The notes beneath the pieces were generated by a model, which was not told the origin of the DNA, made no database searches, and saw only the letters and a program-made list of their open reading frames with translations. A stretch of DNA of 64,000 bases. Origin: Helicoverpa zea (lineage: Eukaryota > Arthropoda > Insecta > Lepidoptera > Noctuidae). Positions within the stretch are counted from its first letter, which is position 1; every line of letters starts with the position of its first letter. The DNA lies in assembly GCF_022581195.2 (NCBI RefSeq), contig NC_061471.1, positions 7,378,001 through 7,442,000 on the forward strand, written 5' to 3'. Of the stretch, positions 24,792 through 35,500 are shown one piece after another. Made by a program: the position numbers and the translations under genes.

Positions 24792-24898
24792 GTTGGTGAA
24801 CACGCTCGGCTTCGAACCCGAAGAACTGGTTGGCCGTTCAGTGTACGAGTATCATCATGCAGCCGACACCGGCTCGTTGGTCCAGCAGTTCAAATCAC
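24792..24898 (+). CDS. sima: HIF-1alpha (sima), PAS-B first half
   Basis: The exon encodes LVNTLGFEPEELVGRSVYEY then HHAADTGSLVQQFKS, matching the PAS-B helix and EF region of HIF-alpha (family pattern GYEPEELLGRSxYEYxHAxD). PAS-B completes the dimer interface with ARNT. The acceptor is ttgttccAG at 24790-24791; the exon's first G completes Ala with GC from the previous exon. The donor is GTAAGT at 24899, leaving one base (C) for the next exon (phase 1). Residues 254-289. The following intron is the largest here, about 18.5 kb, and takes most of the transposon load. Confidence 0.95.
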
Positions 24899-25763
24899 GT
24901 AAGTAATAAATCAATTAGAAAAAAAAACAAAAGCTTAAAAACTTTTTACTTAATCCAAATTTAAAACAGCGCCCTCTGTTAGAGACGCGAGTAATGCAAC
25001 GCCAACGTGCTTGTGACGTAGTTTCGTATTGTATCAACAGATGGCAGCACTTGGTCTAAAAAAGTTTTCTTTCAAGTTTTCTTAGCATTTTAGATGTTTT
25101 TTCATAATGGTTGTTTTCGCATAATCTGCATAGAACAAATTGTTTAACTAATTTTAAGGACCCAGATTGGGAAGGGGTTAGACCTTATTGAGACACCTAA
25201 CACTTTTTGAACATAGATTTTATGTGTTGTGTTTGTACTCGATATTAGTGAAAAATTGTCTTCGGCACAAGATAATAAATCAGTAATTCAGTAGCCTACC
25301 TACTGTCCCTATATTTCTATGAACACGTTGTAACATGTGTACTGAAAAGATACCAATCTTTATCGTTTATCTTGTAATTATTCCTATTTTCGATCAAATG
25401 GCCGCGATACTATGATAACTACGATAAGAAACTTCTATTCTGTAGACGTCATAATCGTATGTTTTAGTGCGTATGTAATTGCATAGTTAATTTAATTAAC
25501 CGGATAAGGATCATAGATATCTAGATGTTATAAAAACATCCATATTTTATCTGTACTTTTATGAATATAATAAATGGATGGTCCTTTATTACGGCATTAG
25601 AGTTAGTGCCTCTTTACATACACCATAACTGCGTAAATACTTTTCTAAAATATTTTTCCTCTATATTTTTATATCGACTTCAAAAAACAGAGGTTTTCGT
25701 TAGAAACATTTATTATTTTTTACATAATGTTTTGTAATGTAATTAAGAAGTGGGTATACTTTT

Positions 25764-26312
25764 TAACCGACTTCCCAAAAAGGAGGAGGTTATCAATTCG
25801 GCCGGTATATTTTTTTTTTTTTTTTTTTCTATGTATGTACATCGATTACTCCGAGGTTTATGGACCGATTTACGTGATTCTTTTTTTGTTCGACTCGGAA
25901 TAGCTGCCAGTTGGTCCCATAGTCATCAGGTCAGGATCTGATGATGGAAACCCTGAGAAATCGAGGGCAACCTTCGAAAGTTGTAGACATACGTAGGGTA
26001 AAAACTTGATACTCAGGTGTACGCCTAAAAGCACTATTCAACAGTGAAGATTTGGAGCTGATCTGATGATGAAAACCAGAGAGGGTCGAGGGAACTCGAC
26101 AGCTGAATATGTAAATTACCTCGTGTTTGGGCTTAAATTATTTGTATTGACAAGACCTTTGCAACAGTGAAGGTTTGAAGCTGACCTGATGATGGAGACC
26201 AGAGAAAGTCGAGGGAACTCGACAACTGAATATGTAAAATACCTCGTATTTGGACTTATATTCTTTGTATTGATGAGAACTTCCCACTTGTATGGATAGT
26301 GACAACTATACG
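25764..26312 (+). repeat. dispersed repeat, copy 2, left part
   Basis: Nearly identical to copy 1 from TAACCGACTTCCC through the three 123-bp tandem units to CTTGTATGGATAGTGACAAC. Only a handful of substitutions separate the two copies over 550 bp, so both moved fairly recently. It is interrupted at 26313 by a hAT element and resumes at 27961. Confidence 0.85.
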
Positions 26313-26493
26313 CAGCGGCGGCCCTAGCCATTGCGAGGCTACGTGCGGCAGGTCTATGCGAGGCCCTTTGTCCTACGTGAAAAGTATGTGTTGCGATAGT
26401 AAGCTGGTGTTTTGATTTAGCTAAACGTCATGTTTGAGGAGAAATGCTCAAGTTAAACAAATTAATAAAATTTAATTTTACTACAGTTTATAT

Positions 26494-26827
26494 TTAAAGA
26501 ATCACAAAATTAACAAATATTAAAATGATCTGATGCTTGCGACTTCTCTTAAGACTAAAATCTTTAATTAAAGCAGAATAATGGAATGTATGTGCAACGT
26601 CATTTTCGATCGAAAGAATAGCAATTGCTGAAAGGCGATCTTGTGTCATCGAATTCCTTAAACATGTTTTAATAATTTTAAGCTTCGAAAAACTGCTTTT
26701 TCGACATGAATATTTTATTATTCGAATTCTCAAGACTATTTCGGTAGTGGGATAAATTTCAGTTAAATTATTTTCTAATATATATTTCAGCACCGAGATA
26801 ATATTCAGCTCTTCGTATAACTGATTC
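26494..26827 (-). pseudogene. hAT transposase remnant, C-terminal dimerisation domain
   Basis: The minus strand encodes QLYEELNIISVLKYILEN, then FSKLKIIKTCLRNSM and RLSAIAILSIEND, ending ...FVNFVIL and a stop at 26494. SFSKLKxIKxxLRxxMxxxRLxxxAILSIE is the conserved C-terminal hAT dimerisation (hATC) motif that pairs transposase monomers. Only about 110 codons are left. The RNase-H-like catalytic core that should lie upstream (beyond 26827 on this strand) is gone and replaced by unrelated sequence starting CAGGGCCGTCTCTAGC at 26827. Confidence 0.85.
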
Positions 26828-27039
26828 AGGGCCGTCTCTAGCTCATGTAGCGTTCGGGTGCCATCATGACAAAAGCGCCCCCTATGTATTGAAAGATTGT
26901 GACTTGAGTAGTTCGAACGTCGTAAATAAGAAGGTTCATACGGAAACTAGGAGTTGCTTTCTTGTTAATAAAAGGACTTAAAAGCGGCGCTACCGTCTAG
27001 GTTCAGTTAAAAAAGGATCGATGAAAAAATAAATCAAGT

Positions 27040-27641
27040 AAAATTTTGAACTTTGGGTCACTAAAGCACCTAAACTTGTATAAGAAACAACAGTGCAAGG
27101 TGAAGTCGCGAGCGTAGCGAGCGCGAAAATTTTGAGGTTTGGGTCACTGAAACACCTAAACTTGTATAACAAATAGCAGCGGAAGGTGAAGCCGCGAGCG
27201 TAGCGAGCCCGAAAATTTTGAGGTTTGAGTCACTGAAGCACCTAAACTTGTATAAGAAACAACAGTGCAAGGTGAAGTCGCGAGCGTAGCGAGCGCGAAA
27301 ATTTTGAGGTTTGGTTCACTGAAACACCTAAACTTGTATAACAAACAGCAGCGGAAGGTGAAGCCGCGAGCGTAGCGAGCGCGAAAATTTTGATGTTTGG
27401 GTCACTGAAACACCTAAACTTGTATAAGAAACAACAGTGGAAGGTGAAGTCGCGAGCGTAGCGAGCGCGAAAATTTTGAGGTTTGGGTCACTGAAACACC
27501 TAAACTTGTATAAGAAACAACAGTGGAAGGTGAAGTCGCGAGCGTAGCGAGCGCGAAAATCGTAGTTTTGGGACATAGAACTACTCTAATCAAGTTAGAA
27601 GGAAAGGTACTGCGAAGTGAACAGTCGCGAGCGTAGCGAGC
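27040..27641. repeat. 86-bp tandem array inside the hAT element
   Basis: The word GTCGCGAGCG or GCCGCGAGCG recurs at 27105, 27191, 27277, 27363, 27449 and 27535 with exactly 86-bp spacing, then at 27624 in a diverged unit. Each unit holds GCGAGCGTAGCGAGCGCGAA, TTTTGAGGTTTGGGTCACTG and CACCTAAACTTGTATAA. Units alternate between AACAACAGTG and AACAGCAGCG variants. The spacing is not a multiple of three, so frames on the minus strand are artefacts. The array gives the hAT element a CpG-rich interior. Confidence 0.92.
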
Positions 27642-27960
27642 GCGAATTTTTTAAATTGTTTGTTTAAGGACTCTCAAATTAAACTCGGAATTAAGCACAA
27701 ATAAAAAGAATTCGTGACTGGATCGAGAGCCAGTGGTTTTTGTTACTTTGGTGCCAACTTTTTGTTAAATTGAGGACTCAAAAAGTAAACGCAGAATGAA
27801 TTAGAAGTAAAGAAAAAATGCACATTTTTTTTCTTGGACCAGATTTATATTTTTTAATATTTTTTTTTTTTTTATATTAGTGTGGGTTGTAGCGCGAGGC
27901 CCCCCCAAGCGCGAGGCCCTGTGCGATGGCACAGTTCGCACACCCCTAGGGCCGCCACTG

Positions 27961-28165
27961 ACTATACGTATCACTGAAAAGCTTTAAATAAAAAACTTTT
28001 TTACAAAAAAATTAAACCGACTTCCCAAAACACTAAAAAGCAAAAAAAAACTATTTTTAGGTGCATCGGCCTAGAAGTCGGTGGCAAAATTAACTTAGTA
28101 ACATCCATTAGACACCGAATTCTAGGCCGATGCACCTAAAAATAGTTTTTTTTTGCTTTTTTTGC
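27961..28165 (+). repeat. dispersed repeat, copy 2, right part with hairpin
   Basis: It resumes with the 8-bp duplication and TATCACTGAAAAGCTTTAAA, then the hairpin with ATTTTTAGGTGCATCGGCCT and its complement. The right arm stops after CTTTTTT at about 28163, so this copy lacks the outermost part of the right arm that copy 1 has. Confidence 0.85.
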
Positions 28166-31100
28166 AGCTTATTATTGCACGCTAGGTGCTATGTAATTTA
28201 GTCCCGCAGATTAAGTTTCATCGTCAAAAAGAGTTCTTAAGTTCCTTATTTATTTTTCTTTTCATAAATTTTAAATTTAGATGTAGGTATCCGTGAAACA
28301 AATTAATATAAATAACCGAATTGAGAATCTCTTCTTTTTGAAAGTCAGTTAAAAATAAATTAAGAAACCTTAAGCCCACTATCAAGTACAAGTTTTTGAA
28401 CAAAAACCAATAAAAGTAATGTCAGTTGTAATTCTGAGTAGCAGTTTCGACAAATTGTTCAGTCGAACTGGATGTGTGCTCGAACCAGACTTTGAACCTG
28501 TTTGAGATGTGTCTTACATGGTGTGATGTAACTTCCGAACCTTTATTCTGTTTTATATTTATTGCAAGCCAGTTTACTAAATTGTGAATTCAAATGGATT
28601 GAGATTTAAGTAGAATCCTGTATTTAAGAATTTTCTTAGTAAAACTGTTGTAGATAGTTCTGTGTTTTGATTTTTTTACTTCAACTTTAGCTAGGATAAA
28701 GAAAAGCATTTAATCATATCTGCTAAGATAAGTCCCGTTGTAGATACTTTAAGACTTTTTACACTGAAACTTCTAGTAGTCATCTCATGGGCATACCTGC
28801 CAATCTATCATAGTCCTATTATAATATTAATTGCACTTTATCATTGATGACAATGATGATAGTATAGTGTATAGGATATATACTAGTTGAGAACTCATTT
28901 TCCCATTGATTTTCTTACACTGTAAGTACCTAACTGTATACCTACATGAAGCAATTAGGTGCCTAGTACGTCTTGCACGTGCTGATGATTAAGCCGTTAA
29001 GACGAGGAAATGACAGTCGCCTGACGGCTCGGTTATATATGTTTTATGATCAGCAAACCGTTGTGTAGCCGGTATTGTTTTATGTCATGTAAGGACACAT
29101 TGCTTTCCAAATTGGTAAGGAATTATGGGCCTAAAGGCATTCTTTAATTTGTGACCTTCGAGTTTTAGGAATCCAATTTAGAGAATAGGTATGATGTGGT
29201 AAATGTTAGATATCCTCCTTGATTTTTAGGCACACTTCTTCGAAGTTAGTTCACATAAATTTTTGAGCTCAAGTACCTACAGGTAGGTACTTAACGAATT
29301 TTATAGGACACGTGCCTTCTTCATAAACATACATTAAATCTTGACCGTGAAAGCAAGTCTATTTTCAAAGTATAACTAAAACTATCGCCAAGATCTAAAA
29401 GATGAAATAATAATAATTTGTTACGGTCTCCAACGGGAGTCTGTAATGGTGCATTCAAACGAGACGTTATCGTAAAGCCGCGCATTGAATATTTATGATC
29501 GGCCATCTTGCTAGCACTAGCGTGCAGCGGAACGTCATTTTTAAACGTCACAAATAGAGAATTGATAAATGAGGTGATATCACTAAAGGGAGTGTATTCT
29601 AAAATGTTAAGGCGAGGAAGTGGTCAACAATAATTCCATAACCGGCACGCGCATCTAAGGCGCCAAAAGGGGTCGGAGCGTCTGAGCGGGGCGAGGATAA
29701 CAATACGCGCGCTAGCTTATAACTAAAAGTCGTAAGCGACAAAATGGTTTTGTAATTTTAATATTTAGAAATGATAATTTAATAAAAATTCCTACTACAA
29801 TTTTAAAGAGTATGTATATACTCAACTACTAAAAAAGTTAAGAGGCTTAAATCGGTCCCGTTTGCCCATAATATGTGAATCTCTTTTTAAAAAGAGGTAT
29901 GTTTGATATATTTTTCTCTGTTATAAAAGTTACCTAATCATGTTTCTACAACTAACAAAATAAGGTTTATATCATGAACTTTCAGGTAACCAAGTTGTAT
30001 TTTGATCCGTTTTGTATTTACTGAGAAAAATTGACATCCTTGGCGCCAAAAATTCCAATTCGTCCTCTTAAATGCGTTATAAATAATATTATAATTATGC
30101 ATTCATATAAACAAATAATGTCTGCACCAATGATGCCTTTTCATGTTGACTTGAAACTGGCACCTTTATGAAACCTAAAAACAATGTATCATTAATTATA
30201 ACATTTACCATCTTACTTAAGTTTCTCTTAGGAGTAAAAATATATTACCTTAACATAGTTTCGCTTTCTAAGAACTGAAATTCAATATTGTTAAATATTT
30301 TTCAAAGAATATTAAATGTGTCAAGTCATCGAATTGTTGGAATTCCTCAATAAAGTACTAACTGCGTGCTAAGTGAAAGGTTTTGCAATAACATCGATTA
30401 AGGTAAACACAACTTGCTTTTCAATTGTTTATGACAAATATTACGTTGTGAAATACCTGTATTATTTATTGTACTTAGCAACCTCAAAACAAATACTTAG
30501 TTTTTCCTCCACACGTTTTCCTTAGATCATTATTTGCCTGTACATATATCTTACCTACAAGCATTGTTTTACTATAAAAACAGTTTACATTACGGTCACG
30601 TCAACAGTCAACGCTTAAAAGTCGTATATTTTAATAAATTGAATAAGTAATTGTGTTGCTAAGCGGGTAGGATATTGTTTTGTAACGTTAACTCGGTCGG
30701 CAAAATTTAATTTCATACGTTTCAGGAGACCCAAGGGCGCGGTAACGTTTTGAGGGATTTTATATAACTTTGCTTTGTTCAATTAATTGCCGAGTGATTT
30801 TTGACTTAGGTATAAGTTCTAATGAACTTTGAAACTTTTAAATAATCTGTTTTTGTTAGCAAGTTCCCTTATAATCATTAGGTTAATCGAACAATAGACA
30901 TTATAATTTTCCTTAATGTACAAAAATATATATACAAACCGACCACCTTTACCACAGAGTTGTCTACAAATAACACCTGTTACAAAACATACTATTCTTA
31001 AGTTATGCAAATAAAAAATCGTTCTTACGTTAGCATTTCTAATTCGGAACGTACACTATTATGCTTATAAAATACCTATCTGTTTTTTTACGTAAATAGA

Positions 31101-32373
31101 ATCGTGTTTGAGAATTCGGCTTCAGCACGTGTGATGAAGGGGGAAATAAAAATACATTTTTATTTGGGCCGGCTATGGTTGACACTGACGAAGGTCGCCT
31201 GACTGACCTAGGCCGTGTTTAGAAGCTGATAATGAGGTTATACGATATATTTGCCAATTTAAAATAGTTCATCGGGCCATAATAAGTGGGCGGAAAATTG
31301 CTACTCAGCTTGTTTGCGTCCGAGCTGCATTTGTTTTTTAGATGAGAATCTGTCTGTGAATTCGTCTTTGCAATTCTTTGGCGAGTCTTTGACGCTTGAC
31401 CGCAACTGCGACCACATGAACATTATTCTTGTACTATCCTATAATTCAGTTTTTCATGTTTAGATATAGAATAAAACATCTTGAAAAGCAGTCTTCCAGC
31501 TGCCCGAATTAAACCCCTCAATGTAGAAACAATTGTCAAAGTAACTGTAGTCCCAGCTTTGCCAGAAGTTTGGTTTTATGGAGCCGTTCAGAAAGCACTC
31601 AAGACAGTTTCTGACTTTGATAAAGTGATAGCATTTCCAAGGGTCTTAAATGTCAATTAGCGCAGCTATTATTTTGCAAGCGGCACGTGGGGGGTCACGG
31701 ACGTTCGTCAAGTATTCGCGCCTCGGTAACAGCTGATCAATACTGATAATTTAAATAAACTGGTAGCTATCACGCCACTCACACGACTGCTGCGCGTGAT
31801 AGATAATAACCCACCTACAACGTCGTACGTGTTCCGTGTAAACACCTAAACAAATAATCATAAAAAACTAACAACCAGTAATTGCCAAAATAAAACTGAG
31901 TCTTATCCAATTGAACGCTTGTAAATCTTAGCCCATCCTTTAAGTGGACAATAACAAAATGATCCTAGATAAGTCCCCCTCCGGTTGAACTCCCAGTCAC
32001 ATGATGTAGTTGAAATAAACGTTTTATGACGACACACATATCTGGATCGCTCGCCAACGTTTGTTTATTACAAGATGCAAAACTCCGAATCGAAAACACC
32101 TCACGTTTCATCATGCATGGAGTTTTTAACGTACATCGTAAATCATTGCGAATTCTAGTTTCATCTGGTTTATTGTTACTTAGTACTATCAAGTAATATA
32201 CTGATAAGCGAACAATGGGCCGATTATAATGCAATAGTTACATGTTCACGTTTCGATCACGAGTCACGATTCTACGTATAATTATTAGGCCATGAACTTG
32301 TGAACTGAATCATTTCAGTCATTTATCCTTTTCATTGGCGCATCTGCCAACTTTCACCTTTATAGTTTTATGT

Positions 32374-32532
32374 AACGTGCCTAATAATATAAAGCACGTG
32401 CTTTTCTGTGTTTGCATTCCAATGTTAATAAAGATGAAAGGGAAGGTACACACGTGCATAACATTTGAAAATAGCAGTCATTCCATTCTGATTCAAAAGA
32501 TCACAGATGGTGACGGATATCGGGAACGTGCG
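32374..32532. promoter_or_regulatory. cluster of ACGTGC hypoxia-element-like motifs
   Basis: ACGTGC, the core of strong hypoxia-response elements, occurs at 32375-32380, 32396-32401, 32452-32457 and 32526-32531. The second lies in the 14-bp palindrome AAAGCACGTGCTTT (32391-32404), which adds a copy on the other strand. The segment sits in the 18.5-kb PAS-B intron. Motif clustering is seen directly; enhancer function is inferred. Confidence 0.3.
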
Positions 32533-35500
32533 TAAATTAACAAGCATTGCCTTGGCTCAATTGCCCCTTTTGTACATGTAATTGCTAGCAAATGGTATTG
32601 ATTAGCCTGAAGGTAACAACAACCAAGATGTTACAAATATTATTCTTTGAAAAACACTTCCGCTATTTAATTTTGGCAAGTCAATCAGCAACACGCCAAC
32701 GTGAACACACAATCCAGGAAACCAGTTTAGTTTTGCGTAATTTTTTTGTCCACACCACAACACGAGAATTGGCATACAGCTGAAGTCAGCCAAAAACATC
32801 TTTAGAATCAAACCACCAGACCTTCGGGCATCTATGAGAGGTCGAGGCGGCGGTAAAAATATCATTCACACGTAACATATACATCATGAAAACTTGCCAC
32901 TAAACAATAGCGTGATAAGGAAGGAATTTGCAAAGAAGCGGAATACATTAACTTTCACGTTGACCACTGATGTAATAGATAATGTAGTGCTTAGAATTAA
33001 AATATTTAAAGTCCAGCTTTACTCAGTATTCTGCCAATGTTCCAGGTTGGCATTTCCAATAATTCTAATCTCCAGAACTCGGAGGCGCCTTCTTTACGAG
33101 GATTTTTAATAATGGTCGGCAAATATTTGATTTATCATTATATTCTATTTGGAGACCGAAATCTGGACATATGATTTTCTATAGAGCATTTTAATTATTC
33201 CATTTCAATGCCAGTTCAATTGGTAATGTCTTTTACCATTTGTTTCTATTGTATCGCAGGGCTTTTAATATGTTGTATAACGTGACCAGGCGTACAAATA
33301 CCGCATTATCCCACGTACACTGTTACGCCAGGATTATTCAAATCAGCAGATTCCTGTCCCATTCCATAAAGTATAAATTTTGTATGACCAACCTTTTCTA
33401 AAATAATCGATTCTCATAATGATCTTCAAAATTAATTCGATTGTCTGGTAAAATTTGGAAATATCAATGATAAAGGAGCGTATGCAAATGATGTCGTTAA
33501 GGAAAATAATAGACAAGACTAAATCTACAATAATCAATTCAAATTAATTCACGCCGAGAACTGGCTATATCTTCTCTATAATAATAGATCATATCATTTG
33601 AAATCTCGTTTGGCGTTGTGGATCCAGAGGACAATGTAAATTGCAGCCCTAACATCCTTTACAAGTGAACCATCGACCCATGAAATTGTCAGGCCGCATT
33701 GAAAAGGTTTTAGATGGAATTGGATGTATTACAGTACACGACATGCACCGTAGATTCACAACGAATTCCAGAGAGTTTAGAAACGGGAGCAATACCTTAT
33801 TAACTAACAATCTAACCGCAAGGTTTCATCTACTTTATGATCTAACAGCTCTGAAATGTTAATTCGGTTAAAGTTTCACTCTAGGCAAAACAACACAATA
33901 TATTTTGATTTTATTGCTATCCTCAGTTGATATCAGATATCTGGCTTCTGGCGACTATTTGGCAGTTTCTCATTTCAGTTCAGAACGAGATAACAAGCGG
34001 CAGCAAATTTTACGAGTGTCCAGAATTGTTGTGTGTCGCCCCGGGAATATTTACGTCCGACCGCCACTCACTGGATTTTTCTAGATCTTGGATAGTTTAC
34101 GACTTCAGAGAGATCATGTTATTTTACTGCAGAATAGACCCGCCAGAATGACGTCTTATTTATAAAATCTATATTGCTACGAACTACAATTCCAGATATT
34201 CGCGTCCTTTAAATTATATCGCCAAGGGGCATTCACCTTCCAGAATACACGCGCCTTTATAAATCATATTTTAATTTCTCGCGAACAGTTCGTTGGTTTA
34301 TGTTTTAACAACTCTCTAATCGCGATCTGTATTGTTTCTTAACGTTTATAGCTAGGAGAAACGAGTATTGCGGTCAGCTATACCGCATTACATCGCGACA
34401 ATTACGGTTTTCTGGAACTCATTCGATTTTATTGTATTCTAGCTAGCTGCCAACCTATATTGTTGGTTCCGTTAAGCATTTTCCCCGATAACTACTTAAT
34501 GTAGGGATGGGAAATTCGCCATTCTAAGAATACTTGGAATTTGCAATTTTTAATTCATCTCGTTAACTTAATTTATTACTGCCGTTGCGTTTAGAAGTTA
34601 TTACATTGCCCTCAATTACCTCATTTTTATTCAACTCATTCAACGTTGATTAATTTAATTGCTCATAAAGCTTGGTTAGTTGTGACATATTCATAAACTG
34701 ATAAACATTCCTTGAATTAGACAGAATTTCTCATCGTAGCCACTTTTTGTTGTATAATTTAATATTCCTAATTGAGAATTTAGCAAAACCTCAAATGGTT
34801 TTGTTTACGCAGGCATTCCAAATGTCTGGAGTGATAGATTTATGTGCGTACACAATCTTCAGGATTGTCGGTCGTCAAGGTTGCGTGATATGTCTCGGCA
34901 CCATGTTGTTAGGTTTATTAACTCCTATCTGCTTCTTTCCCAAGAAATAAACATAAAGCAGTCGCAAATATGAATGGTTTTTCTTTATCGTCAGTTAAGT
35001 TTATTGTGTGATTGTAATTGTCGATAATTGTATTAAGTATTTTGCTGCCATCAGCTATTTCTTTATCTTTTGTCAGTTTAATAGCCTGATGTTTCGTGAA
35101 ATATATTGCCAGTAAGTAGTAACCTACTCACTTGTCCAACCACGACGAGGACCACAATTGACGGACATGAAATTTTTCAATCTACTCCATGGTAGGTAAC
35201 TTGCTCATGCAAATTTTGCAAACCATAATGAAAACTGTCTGCATACGTCGGTAAAAACAACATAAAACGAAATCAGATATGGACTAGCTGAGCTCATGAA
35301 TAATATAATGCAGAGGTACCCACTGAAATTTTCATTACTTCACTCATTCTCGGAGCATTGACTCTTGTCTCAGGTTTATTTTCCTGTCCCACTTAGGAAA
35401 CTGAGCAGAATACTCTCTGTACCCATATTATTAAGTTAATTCGCTCCGGGAGCAAAAATGTTTTTACAGCATTATTCAACCTCAATTCTCTGTATACTTT

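Larger units (their letters stand above)
26313..27960. mobile_element. hAT-superfamily transposon nested in a dispersed repeat
   Basis: The insertion is flanked by the perfect 8-bp duplication ACTATACG (26305-26312 and 27961-27968). Termini are CAGCGGCGGCCCTA (26313 on) and TAGGGCCGCCACTG (to 27960), imperfect inverted repeats of the CAG(N)GGCGG type. An 8-bp duplication with CAG...CTG ends is diagnostic of hAT. The uninterrupted site exists in the other copy of the host repeat (ACTATTCG near 17195). Inside are a minus-strand remnant of the hAT dimerisation domain and an 86-bp tandem array. The element is too short and too broken to be active. Confidence 0.9.

Noticed and set aside
26990..27576. 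Series of overlapping minus-strand frames of 60-82 codons with repeated FRCFS...LATLATSP peptides
   Set aside because: They are produced by the 86-bp tandem array, whose period is not a multiple of three; the frames rotate from unit to unit.
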